From an uncultured Chloroflexota bacterium (GTDB lineage: Bacteria; Chloroflexota; Anaerolineae; Anaerolineales; Anaerolineaceae), in the NCBI GenBank assembly GCA_902791025.1, contig CADATZ010000026.1:1-45008 (forward strand): a DNA stretch of 45,008 nt, in the 5' to 3' direction. A program made the translations under genes and the position numbers. Position 1 is the stretch's first letter, and every line of letters starts with the position of its first letter. Below the pieces are notes generated by a model. The model was not told the origin of the DNA, did no database searches, and saw only the letters and a program-made list of their open reading frames with translations. Positions 16,901 to 24,367 of the stretch are shown piece after piece.

Positions 16901-17049
16901 AAGAACCGCGGTTGCTGCACACCAATCAGGACGAGTTCGGCGAAAAGCGCAAGCTGGTCGAAAAACACATCAAACAAACCTACCTGCGTTCCATCACCGC
17001 GCCGATTGGTGTTAAAGCCCGCCTGGTCACCTGGATGGAATTAATATAA
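13972..17049 (+). CDS. PLD-like nuclease/SNF2-family helicase fusion
   Basis: 1,025 residues from the ATG at 13972, with AAAGGA 9 bases upstream. Residues about 1-200 form a phospholipase D-like domain: FHAKTY near 118 (one H-x-K motif) and GSSNFTKAGL near 148, so dimerisation would be needed for a full active site. Residues about 230-900 form a Snf2/SF2 motor: GVGLGKT near 266, IIDEAHNFRN near 349, LTATPINN, FTEYRSTAQYI, and DVLAEGLNLQ with QRIGRIDR. PLD folds serve as nucleases in enzymes such as BfiI. Together with the adenine methylase of the same island it is the likely restriction subunit that translocates DNA. Related PLD and Snf2 proteins occur in DISARM-type and other defence loci, but other DISARM genes are absent. 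Confidence 0.88.
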   Translation: MYIIDNESEDRSVKKYLSQWCDISKQMDIAVGYWEIGGNLTLDGDWQKLDKIRIILGNEVTKRTKDVIDKAVQSIIGTMKGSLDSEQEKNEFLLGVPAILDAMKSGKIECRVFNKSKFHAKTYITYFRDEFKATFPTAMDVPAGYALVGSSNFTKAGLTQNIELNVQLKEDVDELQAWFEKYWEEGEDITEAILEVINQYCKEYSPYDVYLRSMYEYFRTREETISEWEQNDSVVYPILAQYQRDGYNSLVKIANQYSGAFLCDGVGLGKTFVGLMLIERFVKKEGKRVVLMVPASARVSVWEATIKKYMPEILEGFYSFKIINHTDIQAPTKQHLMEQIANYAEIVIIDEAHNFRNQGSNRYRKLYEMMNQGTHKQMYMLTATPINNSFHDLRHLIELFTRGNDAYFGGAPLGINSLMGHFKKMEDNLTKRDGSDVNDGLDVTDDIFRADKLVQALVVQRSRAFVKKSLTAAEGDNVKFSERQDPIVANYSMDFYGKLINDFVDSFDHKDRNGKAQPILTLPVYYPYGDPYYIGDKQKLNAMETQRQFQIVSLIRLLLLKRFESSIAAFQETCFRIFIRLRKFVMDYAEYGNKRTIDRWMERFSDAIQFVENNIAYTTNGTIEDFEDDLPEYIWEAEENLSVDDFDIRAMLDDTLLDMEVLAKFIDDINDIDITKDDKLRELKRILAEDEHTKNKKVIVFTEYRSTAQYIYKELKAAGFTKIFELDGQTKGNRHDIIQRFSPYYNDKTSDTISDEINILISTDVLAEGLNLQDASCLINYELHWNPVKLMQRIGRIDRRLNMAIEEQIRKDHPEMAADRPKAWYWNFLPPRELEKLLSLYKTVSQKTLRISKTFGIEGKKLLTPEDDYDALKDLNSSYEGTPSSDEEIALAYQELMTANPGYEALVPALPKKMFSGRLASARKGFFFCYELPTVNVDGNWSAEGEGMYRWYLLDSTDGSVCEAPYEIWKAILCEPEEPRLLHTNQDEFGEKRKLVEKHIKQTYLRSITAPIGVKARLVTWMELI

Positions 17050-17060
17050 AGAAAACCTAA

Positions 17061-17089
17061 CCGTGAGGTCAAAAATTTTGACTTCACGG
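17061..17089. terminator. Hairpin after the PLD-helicase gene
   Basis: CCGTGAGGTCAAAA (17061-17074) pairs with TTTTGACTTCACGG (17076-17089) with one G-T wobble. It lies 11 bases after the helicase stop. The T-run is inside the stem, so termination is plausible but an operator is possible. Confidence 0.55.
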
Positions 17090-17168
17090 GAAAAATTCAG
17101 AGGGGAAATTACTGCCAAACAGAAATTACGGAACAAACAGCATAGCAACTCCAAGTCCGGATTTACAA

Positions 17169-17197
17169 AATCGAGGTCACAAAATGTGACCTCGATT
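17169..17197. promoter_or_regulatory. Perfect 13-bp hairpin/operator upstream of the MNT gene
   Basis: AATCGAGGTCACA (17169-17181) and TGTGACCTCGATT (17185-17197) are perfectly complementary around AAA. The core GAGGTCA...TGAC(C/T)TC is shared with the hairpin at 17061-17089. A third TGTGAC follows at 17201. About 75 bases upstream of the MNT start. Confidence 0.5.
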
Positions 17198-17272
17198 GGT
17201 GTGACTTTTGATTATTTCTTTTTCAGATATTGACCGGCTAAATAACGTTATAATTTAACCAGAGATTTTATT

Positions 17273-17563
17273 ATGAGTGAACAGGATAGAATTCGCAGCA
17301 TCATTGCACCGATTGCACGGGATTATGGCGTAAAAAGAATTATGCTCTTTGGATCGCGGGCAAAAGGGAGTCAGACAGAACACAGCGATTATGACTTTTT
17401 GATCACTAAAGGGAAAATCACCTCATTGCTGACTTATTTTTCCTTTGTGAACTCTCTCGAAGATGCACTGGATACACATGTCGATGTTATAACAGACACT
17501 TCAAATGATCAGAAGTTTATTGACAGGATCAACAAAGATGCGGTTATTATTTATGAACAATAG
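17273..17563 (+). CDS. MNT-type nucleotidyltransferase (MntA-like antitoxin)
   Basis: 96 residues. The minimal nucleotidyltransferase signature is complete: Gly27-Ser28 in MLFGSRAKGS, Asp39-x-Asp41 in SDYDFLI, and a third acidic residue in HVDVIT. In HEPN-MNT systems this enzyme adds AMP groups to the HEPN RNase toxin and silences it. The overlapping downstream frame begins like a HepT protein but is broken, so this antitoxin appears to have lost its partner. The ribosome-binding site is weak (AGAG). It is located inside the restriction-modification cluster, after two hairpins. Confidence 0.88.
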   Translation: MSEQDRIRSIIAPIARDYGVKRIMLFGSRAKGSQTEHSDYDFLITKGKITSLLTYFSFVNSLEDALDTHVDVITDTSNDQKFIDRINKDAVIIYEQ

Positions 17564-17790
17564 AGATCGCCAAATTATCAGGAAAATCCTCAAATATTGT
17601 GATGAAATCGACAAAACTCACGCCTTTTTCAATCATGACAGCGATCTTTTTAAAGAAGAAAAAAATCGGTTCCACTATCAAAAGAAGAAGCTGAAGAACG
17701 TTCAAGGTCGAAAAAATCGACCACAAGATTAAAAACATCTATCCGCTAAGAGCTAATGCGGCTCAACAATATTGGCGAATGCATGAATAA
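17553..17790 (+). pseudogene. Broken HEPN (HepT/DUF86-like) toxin gene
   Basis: The ATG at 17553 overlaps the MNT stop by 11 bases, as in intact MNT-HEPN operons. The first 40 or so residues (MNNRDRQIIRKILKYCDEID, then a FFNHDSDLFKEEKNRFHY-like segment) match the N-terminus of DUF86/HepT proteins. After that the frame becomes a lysine-rich nonsense tail and stops at 17732. Another register is open from about 17701 to 17790 and may be remaining coding debris. The catalytic R-x4-6-H motif of HEPN RNases is missing. A normal HepT has roughly 110-140 residues. I read it as a deletion/frameshift derivative. Confidence 0.65.
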
Positions 17791-17815
17791 GAAACACGAT
17801 AGATTGTAAGAAGAA

Positions 17816-17863
17816 TTTTACTATATGTTGGCATATTTACAAAACTGCAAACATACAGTAAAA
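17816..17863. promoter_or_regulatory. Inverted-repeat operator of the abiE pair
   Basis: TTTTACTATATGTT (17816-17829) and AACATACAGTAAAA (17850-17863) are inverted repeats matching at 13 of 14 positions, 20 bases apart, ending 17 bases before the AbiEi start. AbiEi proteins are known to bind inverted repeats in their own promoter cooperatively, so autoregulation is the simplest reading. Confidence 0.65.
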
Positions 17864-17880
17864 TAATTTTGAAGGAATTT

Positions 17881-18462
17881 ATGACCATGGAAGGTTATCA
17901 CGGCAAACAATTTATTACCCGTAAAGAGCTCTATCATGACGGATTTTCCGCGTATAAGCTCCGTAAGCTTGTAGATGGGGGAAATCTGCTCAGGGTCAAC
18001 CGGAATTATTTTGAGAACCCGGATCATATCTCTGTCGGGAATGAATTCAATCTTGTTCATTTGTATACATCCAAAGGAGTGATCTGTCTCATCAGTGCGG
18101 CGATTTATCACAAACTGACAACTTCCAGACCATTTCAAATCGATGTTGCCCTGCCGCGCAGAACCAGAATTCCCAAAACACCGGATTGGCCGGCATTTCA
18201 ATTTTATCTTTTTTCAGAAGAGCGGTATCAAACCGGTATTGAGACCGTTCAGAACGAGGAGGATTCTTTTATGATTTATGATGCCGAAAAAACCGTTTGT
18301 GATGTTATGTTTTATCGGAACAAGCTTGGTTTTGAACCAGCGATAGAAATTCTGAAAAATTATCTTCGAAGAAATGGCCGTGATATCAATAAACTGATGC
18401 GATATGCTGAAAAACTGCGCTGCGGAAAGCTGCTTCGCGAATATCTTGAGGTGATGGTATGA
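17881..18462 (+). CDS. abiEi: AbiEi-type antitoxin and autorepressor
   Basis: 193 residues from the ATG at 17881; another ATG lies two codons on, and GAAGGA is just upstream. The N-terminal winged-helix region (FITRKELYHDGFSAYKLRKLV, then LLRVNRNYF) and the central GVICLISAAIYHKLTTSRP stretch are typical of AbiEi. The AEKTVCDVMFYRNKLG segment and the helical C-terminus also fit. AbiEi is the type IV antitoxin: it represses the operon and counters AbiEii without direct binding. A 14-bp inverted repeat lies directly upstream. It overlaps abiEii by 4 bases. It appears full length and intact. Confidence 0.9.
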   Translation: MTMEGYHGKQFITRKELYHDGFSAYKLRKLVDGGNLLRVNRNYFENPDHISVGNEFNLVHLYTSKGVICLISAAIYHKLTTSRPFQIDVALPRRTRIPKTPDWPAFQFYLFSEERYQTGIETVQNEEDSFMIYDAEKTVCDVMFYRNKLGFEPAIEILKNYLRRNGRDINKLMRYAEKLRCGKLLREYLEVMV

Positions 18463-19358
18463 ACACAGCATTGGCGATAAAATCAAAGCTGAAATACCGG
18501 GCACAAAAAGAGAATCGTGATGTTCAGGATATATTCATCTTGTATGTTCTTGAACGCGTTTTATACCGGCTTTCCATTTCAAATTATGCAGAAAACTTTA
18601 CGCTGAAAGGTGGAATTCTTTTTTACGGTCTTTTGCATGAGCAATTTAACCGTTCTACGACAGATATTGACCTGCTTGGAAAGAATATATCAAATGACGC
18701 TGAACAGATTCGGAATATTTTTCATGATATATTTACGATCCCGTACGATGATGCGGTCAAATTTGATCTGGATTCTCTAACTGTTCAGAATATAACGGAA
18801 TTTAAAGAATATCATGGCGTGAATGTGTATGTTATGGCATATCTTGACCGAACCAGAATACCGGTTAGGATCGATATCGGATATGGAGATATCATTGTCC
18901 CGGAAAGACAGAAAATGGAATATCCGGTTATTTTGGATGATGACGCGCCTGTTCTTTATTGTTATTCGCTGGAATCTATAATAGCGGAAAAATTTGAAGC
19001 CATCGTTTCGTTAGGGAGTCTTAACAGTCGTTATAAAGATTTTTATGATATTTGTGAGCTATCGAAGAGTTTTGACTTTGATGGTAAAGTACTAAAGGAA
19101 GCATTGACGGAAACCTTTGCACACCGGAGAACCAAAATGGATGATATTGCTGCTTTTTCTCCGGACTTTGCTGATGATGTTTATCGAAAAAGCCGCTGGA
19201 AAGGTTTTTTGAAAACAAAGCACGTACACACAGAAATGACTCTGACAGATTCTTTATTAAAAATCAAAAATTTTCTGGAGCCGGTAATCAATTCGATTAA
19301 AAACGAGCAGAATTTTGAACATAAGTGGAATTTCTCGGAACAGGAGTGGAAAAAATGA
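18459..19358 (+). CDS. abiEii: AbiEii-type nucleotidyltransferase toxin
   Basis: 299 residues. It carries the AbiEii/AbiGii motif set: Lys50-Gly-Gly in FTLKGGILFYGLL, then R-S-T-T-Asp69-Ile-Asp71 in the active site. Further on are RIDIGYGD and the SIIAEKFEAIVSLG motif, with NSRYKDFYDI after it. AbiEii toxins transfer nucleotides, and family members modify tRNA, causing growth arrest and phage abortive infection. The gene starts inside the abiEi stop (ATGA) and its own stop overlaps the methylase start (ATGA at 19355-19358). Toxin, antitoxin and methylase are therefore translationally chained, which is unusual for a TA module. All key residues are present. Confidence 0.92.
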   Translation: MNTALAIKSKLKYRAQKENRDVQDIFILYVLERVLYRLSISNYAENFTLKGGILFYGLLHEQFNRSTTDIDLLGKNISNDAEQIRNIFHDIFTIPYDDAVKFDLDSLTVQNITEFKEYHGVNVYVMAYLDRTRIPVRIDIGYGDIIVPERQKMEYPVILDDDAPVLYCYSLESIIAEKFEAIVSLGSLNSRYKDFYDICELSKSFDFDGKVLKEALTETFAHRRTKMDDIAAFSPDFADDVYRKSRWKGFLKTKHVHTEMTLTDSLLKIKNFLEPVINSIKNEQNFEHKWNFSEQEWKK

Positions 19359-22300
19359 AACAGGATATTCGGACAGTCAAAAGTATTGAGGATTGGATCC
19401 GTTATTTTTCGGACAATCTGGGCTGGTACATCGATTTTGACGAGATCGATGATATTGACGACATCACCTATCAGTATACAGCGGAAGACCTGGGGCTGAA
19501 ACCGGAATCCTTCGCGAAGGTCAAATCGCTCAAACAGATGGCGCCGCTGACCAATGACCAGCCCTGGGGCGTTTTCTGTGTGGAATTTGAGGGGAAACGC
19601 TTTGAGGTCACCGCACTTCGCCGCATCCTCTCCACGCTGATTCCCCGCAAGCGCAGATACATCACGGACCGCAAAACCTGGAACCTGAACGATTTGCTTT
19701 TTATCTGCTCCTGGGGAGAAGGCAACGAAACCACGCTGGGACTGGCGCATTTTGAGGAGCGGGAAGGCGTGCTGCCGCAGCTGAAGGTGATCTACTGCGC
19801 TCCCGCCAAAGAGGACACCCACAACATCCGCACCTTCGAAGAGCGCATCAGCCACCTGGAATGGCCTGCCAATCCTTCCGATACAGAGCGCTGGCGCGGC
19901 AGCTGGTCCGCGGCATTCACCTCCGGGTATCGGGAGACAATCCATTTTGCGGCGGAGCTGACGCTGAAGCTCGCGGAGGAAGCCCGTGCCATTCGGGACC
20001 GCATCCTGCACACGCTGGAAATCGAGACCGAACAGGGCTATGTTCACGGGCTTTACAGCAAGTTCAAGGAACAGCTCCTGCATGACATGAAGGAACAAGA
20101 CTTCGCTGATATGTACGCCCAGACCATCGTTTACGGGCTCTTTTCCGCCCGCTGCATGGATGACACCCCGGAGACTTTTTCCGCGGCGGAGGCGGTGAGC
20201 CACATTCCCAACACCAACCCGTTCCTGAAAAGCCTGCTGCAGGAATGTCTGGATGTCAAGACCCGCTCCGGCATCTCCTTCGACGAACTGGAAGTCGGCA
20301 ATGTGGTCGATATTCTTTCCCGGATCAACCCCAAGAAGATCGTGGAGGACTTCGGGCGGCAGACCGGCGGCGGACGGGAAGACCCGGTGCTGCATTTTTA
20401 CGAGGAATTCCTAAACGCTTACGACAAGACCCAGAAGGTCCAGCGCGGCGTTTATTACACCCCGCAGCCGGTAGTGAACTTTATCGTGAGAGCGGTGGAT
20501 GACATCCTGAAAAACGAATTCGGGCTCAAAGACGGTCTGGCTTCCACGGAAACGAAGCTGGTGGAAATGCCGGTGGAAAAGGCGCAGAAAGGCGCTTCCG
20601 GGCTGAAGACGGTGATGGAAAAGGTGGAAGTACCCGCCGTGCAGGTGCTGGATCCCGCCACCGGCACGGGAACTTTCCTGCGTCAGGTGATTTTGACAAT
20701 TTATGAGAACTTCAAAGCCGCTCACAAGGGCAAACCGGCAGAAGCAGTCCAAAAAGCCTGGAACGAGTATGTGCCGGAACACCTGCTGCCCCGCATCAAC
20801 GGCTTTGAATTGATGATGGCGCCCTACGCCGTCGCCCACATGAAGCTCGCCATGGTGCTGCAGGAAACCGGCTACGATTTCCACTCCGACAAACGCCTCC
20901 AGGTCTACCTCACCAACACCCTCGAAGAACCCGGCAGCAGCGGCTCTCAAATGATGCTCTTCTCTGATCCGTTGGCAATGGAATCAGTTGAAGCGAATAA
21001 AGCGAAAAATAATCATGGGATAAACATTGTATTAGGCAATCCACCTTATAGTAGTAGCAGTACCAATCGTAGTCAATGGATACAAACTCTTAATTCTGTA
21101 TACAAACAAGATCTAAAGGAAAGAAAAATAAACCTTGATGATGATTACATAAAGTTTATTCGTTATGGAGAGTACATAGTAGAAAGTACAAACCTTGGAA
21201 TTCTTGCCTACATATCAAATAATAGTTTCTTGGATGGTATAACTCATCGTGCAATGAGAAAACATCTGATGGATTCTTTTAATGAAATATTTATAATTAA
21301 TTTACATGGAAATGTAAAAAAGAAAGAACAAGCAGAAAACGGTGGTAAAGACGAAAATGTATTTGATATACAACAAGGGGTAAGTATAAATATTTTCATA
21401 AGAAATAATAACAAAAATAAGAAATGCAAAGTTTTTAGTCTCGATTTGCAAGGATTACGGGACTACAAGTATAAATCATTAAATGAAATAACTTTGAGAA
21501 ATGGTTTTGTAGTTATAAAGCCTGAATTCCCTAATTATTTTTTTGTACCTAAAGATTTTTCTCTTCAAAATGAATATGAAGAGGCAATTCAAATAGAGCA
21601 ATTATTTCCTCTATATAATTCCGGTATACAAACTAAATGTGATAATATTGCTGTTTCTTATAATCGTGACACATTAGAAAATAATTTGGAATATTTCAAA
21701 TGTCATTCTCCTGTCGAAATTGAAAATCACTTCAATCGAAAATCGAATAGTGGATGGAGTGCTGAAAAAGCAAAACTTGATATTGTGACAAATACGAATA
21801 TTAGAATTTTACCTTATTTGTATCGACCTTTTGACATAAGATATATTATTTATTCTAATGTATCATCAGGAATTATTGGCAGGCCAAGATCCTCAGTGAT
21901 GGATCATATGTGTTATCGGAATATCTCTTTGATTACGGTCCATTTTCAGACAACCTTTCCATTTCAACATGCATTGGTAACTAATCATTTATCGGACCTA
22001 AATTCAATTTCCATGCAAACAGGAGAACAATCCTTTGTTTTTCCTCTATATAAATACCAAGAAGAATTTGGTGCTTTGAAGAGAATACCTAACATTGATT
22101 ATCAATTGGCAGAAAAGCTATTAACTAAAACAGGGTTATCGATACATCAAAGGTCTGCAACTGAGGAAGATATTTTTGCATATGCTTACGCAATTCTTTA
22201 TAGTTCGAAATATCGGAAAAAATATAGAGAATTTCTCAAAATAGCATTTCCTCGGATACCTATTCCAAACTCAAAAAAACAATTTTTTGATTTAGTTTCT

Positions 22301-22633
22301 CTTGGGCAACAACTAATTAGAGTTCATATCACTGAAGAGGATTTAGAAACAAACAGCAAGATAATTAATTCAGTTATCGTTGATAAAAATATTAAACAAT
22401 TTATTTTCAGTGATAAACGTATTTACATAAATAAAAGTAGCTATATAGACAATATTACTCCCGAAGAATGGAATTTCTATATTGGTGGATATCAACCATT
22501 GCAAAAATGGCTAAAGGACCGGAAAGGTATGACCCTTTCCGAAGAAGACATCACCCACTACAAACAGATGATCACTGTCATCCGCCGGACGATTGAGATA
22601 ATGGATGAGATCGATGCGGTGATCGAGTTGTAA
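19355..22633 (+). CDS. N6-adenine DNA methyltransferase, type ISP/IIG-like
   Basis: 1,092 residues. The start at 19355 has AGGAG upstream and overlaps the abiEii stop. Residues about 1-380 are an N-terminal helical domain. RGVYYTPQPVVNFIVR near 370 introduces the methylase: SAM motif I LDPATGTGTF near 431 and the amino-adenine catalytic motif NPPY near 561. About 600-1045 would be the target-recognition region, followed by a helical tail (RRTIEIMDEIDAVIEL). No PD-ExK nuclease or helicase is visible here, so restriction is likely done by the PLD-helicase 2.3 kb upstream. Composition changes abruptly: GC-rich to about 20,980, strongly AT-rich to about 22,500, then GC-rich again. That suggests the specificity part was replaced by recombination. 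Confidence 0.9.
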   Translation: MKQDIRTVKSIEDWIRYFSDNLGWYIDFDEIDDIDDITYQYTAEDLGLKPESFAKVKSLKQMAPLTNDQPWGVFCVEFEGKRFEVTALRRILSTLIPRKRRYITDRKTWNLNDLLFICSWGEGNETTLGLAHFEEREGVLPQLKVIYCAPAKEDTHNIRTFEERISHLEWPANPSDTERWRGSWSAAFTSGYRETIHFAAELTLKLAEEARAIRDRILHTLEIETEQGYVHGLYSKFKEQLLHDMKEQDFADMYAQTIVYGLFSARCMDDTPETFSAAEAVSHIPNTNPFLKSLLQECLDVKTRSGISFDELEVGNVVDILSRINPKKIVEDFGRQTGGGREDPVLHFYEEFLNAYDKTQKVQRGVYYTPQPVVNFIVRAVDDILKNEFGLKDGLASTETKLVEMPVEKAQKGASGLKTVMEKVEVPAVQVLDPATGTGTFLRQVILTIYENFKAAHKGKPAEAVQKAWNEYVPEHLLPRINGFELMMAPYAVAHMKLAMVLQETGYDFHSDKRLQVYLTNTLEEPGSSGSQMMLFSDPLAMESVEANKAKNNHGINIVLGNPPYSSSSTNRSQWIQTLNSVYKQDLKERKINLDDDYIKFIRYGEYIVESTNLGILAYISNNSFLDGITHRAMRKHLMDSFNEIFIINLHGNVKKKEQAENGGKDENVFDIQQGVSINIFIRNNNKNKKCKVFSLDLQGLRDYKYKSLNEITLRNGFVVIKPEFPNYFFVPKDFSLQNEYEEAIQIEQLFPLYNSGIQTKCDNIAVSYNRDTLENNLEYFKCHSPVEIENHFNRKSNSGWSAEKAKLDIVTNTNIRILPYLYRPFDIRYIIYSNVSSGIIGRPRSSVMDHMCYRNISLITVHFQTTFPFQHALVTNHLSDLNSISMQTGEQSFVFPLYKYQEEFGALKRIPNIDYQLAEKLLTKTGLSIHQRSATEEDIFAYAYAILYSSKYRKKYREFLKIAFPRIPIPNSKKQFFDLVSLGQQLIRVHITEEDLETNSKIINSVIVDKNIKQFIFSDKRIYINKSSYIDNITPEEWNFYIGGYQPLQKWLKDRKGMTLSEEDITHYKQMITVIRRTIEIMDEIDAVIEL

Positions 22634-22652
22634 ATTGTTTCAGGAGGAAAAA

Positions 22653-23159
22653 ATGGCAAAAAATGCTCTTGAAAAAAAGGTTTTGGATTTACTTCATGCA
22701 AACAGTTTTCGTGAAGTAAAGAAGGAAAACATCATGGATTTGTTTTCCAATCTGAACAAACTGGATCCTAAAGTGGCAATCGAATTTGTAAAGCAATTCG
22801 GTGGAAATATTTCAGGATCATTTAAGACAATGACTGATTCAGCCAAAAATCTTTTTGATTCCAACGACAAAAGTGAACAGCGATGTTTTGATCTTTATGA
22901 TAAAGAAATGGTTGTGCTTCTCGAAAAACTGAAAGAAGCAAAAACAGAGGAAGAAAGAAAATTCTGGAGTGAAAGAATCGACAATCTAAAAAATGCCGCC
23001 GAAAAGAAAGATGATGACAACAAGGGATTTAAGCTTGAAGTTTTGGAAAAAGTTCTGAGAAATACCTTATATACGATACTTCTGGTAGGCACAGGTTTTG
23101 TCGGCTATAAATTATTCGATGATCCGGCATTTCTTGCCAGGTATGTAAAAAAGGAATGA
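22653..23159 (+). CDS. Unrecognised helical protein with C-terminal membrane segment
   Basis: 168 residues; GGAGG lies just upstream of the ATG at 22653, 20 bases after the methylase stop. It is mostly charged helix, with a K/E-rich stretch (KLKEAKTEEERKFWSERID) around residues 90-115. A single likely membrane helix (TLYTILLVGTGFVGYKLF) lies near residue 140, with a short tail after it. The gene ends exactly where a duplicate of the methylase 3' end begins (23160). It therefore probably arrived with, or was trapped by, a recombination event. Membrane-anchored small proteins often act as effectors in defence operons, but no motif supports a function here. Confidence 0.65.
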   Translation: MAKNALEKKVLDLLHANSFREVKKENIMDLFSNLNKLDPKVAIEFVKQFGGNISGSFKTMTDSAKNLFDSNDKSEQRCFDLYDKEMVVLLEKLKEAKTEEERKFWSERIDNLKNAAEKKDDDNKGFKLEVLEKVLRNTLYTILLVGTGFVGYKLFDDPAFLARYVKKE

Positions 23160-23228
23160 CAGATGATCGCCGCCATCCGCCGGACGATTGAGATCATGGA
23201 TGAGATCGATGAGGTGATCGAGCTGTAG
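23160..23228 (+). pseudogene. Duplicated 3' end of the methylase gene
   Basis: 69 bases aligning without gaps to 22565-22633, with 62 identities by my count. It encodes the same tail in frame (IRRTIEIMDEID..VIEL) and its own TAG. The start is abrupt, immediately after the TGA of the preceding gene. It is a remnant of a second or earlier methylase allele. Confidence 0.9.
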
Positions 23229-23229
23229 G

Positions 23230-23699
23230 ATGGACATGAACAAAATATCAATTCAGTTTTACAGAGATATTGCTGTACGGGCTGTTTGGGATGAAGCGTG
23301 TTCCAAATGGTGGTTTTCAGCTATCGATATCATCAGTGCCATTAACGATGAAGAGAATTATGTCAAAGCGGGAAACTACTGGCGCTGGCTGAAAAGGAAA
23401 CTGAATTCTGACGGCATTCAACTCGTGAGTGTCACTCACGACTTCAAATTCGAAGCACCTGACGGGAAAAAACGGGCAGCTGATGAACCTGACAACCGGG
23501 CTATTGAGACACTTGCAAAGAATTGCGGCTGAGGATTGGAGGCACGATATCGTTTTTCTGTCAAAAATGAAGCTTGCTTTCCAATGCGTTATATTTCAGG
23601 AACAGAATATCATCGCATTATATCAGCAAGAGCAGCTGAAAAAGATGAAATAATAGAATATGAAACAGCGAAATTGGTTGATCTTGGGTTTCAGTTATA
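23230..23699 (+). pseudogene. BRO-N/DinD-like gene remnant
   Basis: The first 100 codons (23230-23532) begin as a BRO-N-type domain: YRDIAVRAVWDEACSKWWFS, then IISAINDEENYVKAGNYWRWLKRKL and a FEAPDGKKRAAD segment. This fold is found in phage antirepressors and DNA-damage-inducible protein D relatives. After about 23,490 the similarity stops and the frame ends. Another register from about 23,536 to 23,699 reads like a genuine C-terminal fragment (MRYISGTEYHRIISARAAEK, then ETAKLVDLGFQL), but I cannot say whether it belongs to the same gene. A full BRO-N/DinD protein is near 280 residues. No promoter is obvious; probably non-functional. Confidence 0.6.
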
Positions 23700-23735
23700 A
23701 ACAATTTCATAATGTTCAAGAAAGGAGTGAAAGAA

Positions 23736-24224
23736 ATGGCAAAAAATATTGATATTGAAGGTTGCAGTGATGAAGAACTCATCAGTAAATATTCTGTACA
23801 AATTCATGGAAAAACATATGTTCGCTCCTCTGTTATGGATGCTATCGGGAAAAGAAGAGCTCAAAATGCTGCCAGACAGCCCGGTGACCCAGGAACTCCT
23901 GAAAATCCGATATTCCATAATGGGCATGCATATATATATAGTTCAACAAATCGATTGATCGTTTGGGAAGATTTTCAAGGCGAAATTCCGCAGGATGAAG
24001 AACCATCTTTTCACTTTGACCCTGAAACAACAGAGACCTTTACCCTCAATCACAGCATGGAACCCACTGAAGCACAGAAACAGATGATTCAAAAAGTGAA
24101 AGAACATCCTATCGTTTTCAGTGAAGATTGTCCGAAATCCACTCCGAAGCAGCTTGAAAGATTCAGAAGGTACGGAATTCATCGGAATCAACAAAAATTG
24201 ACACGTACACAAATAAAACCATAA
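23736..24224 (+). CDS. Hypothetical protein in defence island
   Basis: 162 residues from the ATG at 23736, which has GAAAGGAGTG upstream; an earlier start at 23712 lacks one. It is soluble and charged, with the segments HGKTYVRSSVMDAIGKRRAQ, FHNGHAYIYSSTNRLIVWE and a C-terminal SEDCPKSTPKQLERFRRYG. No signal or membrane segment, and no motif I recognise. It sits between BRO-N debris and the ATPase-TOPRIM pair, separated from the latter by 230 bases with a likely operator, so it probably does not belong to that operon. Confidence 0.6.
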   Translation: MAKNIDIEGCSDEELISKYSVQIHGKTYVRSSVMDAIGKRRAQNAARQPGDPGTPENPIFHNGHAYIYSSTNRLIVWEDFQGEIPQDEEPSFHFDPETTETFTLNHSMEPTEAQKQMIQKVKEHPIVFSEDCPKSTPKQLERFRRYGIHRNQQKLTRTQIKP

Positions 24225-24367
24225 TTTATTAACAAACCAAAATCTATATTAGGTTTATAATATATTTATACAGATATACCAGTTTGTCCTCCGGTGTCCT
24301 TCGGGCTCGGGGACATTTTATTATATCAGATAAGAACGATAAAACAAATCGTAATATTCTTACGCTT

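Noticed and set aside
13972..22633. Calling the PLD-helicase and methylase a DISARM or BREX system
   Set aside because: Hallmark genes (drmA, drmB/DUF1998, pglZ, brxC) are absent; only shared domain types are seen.
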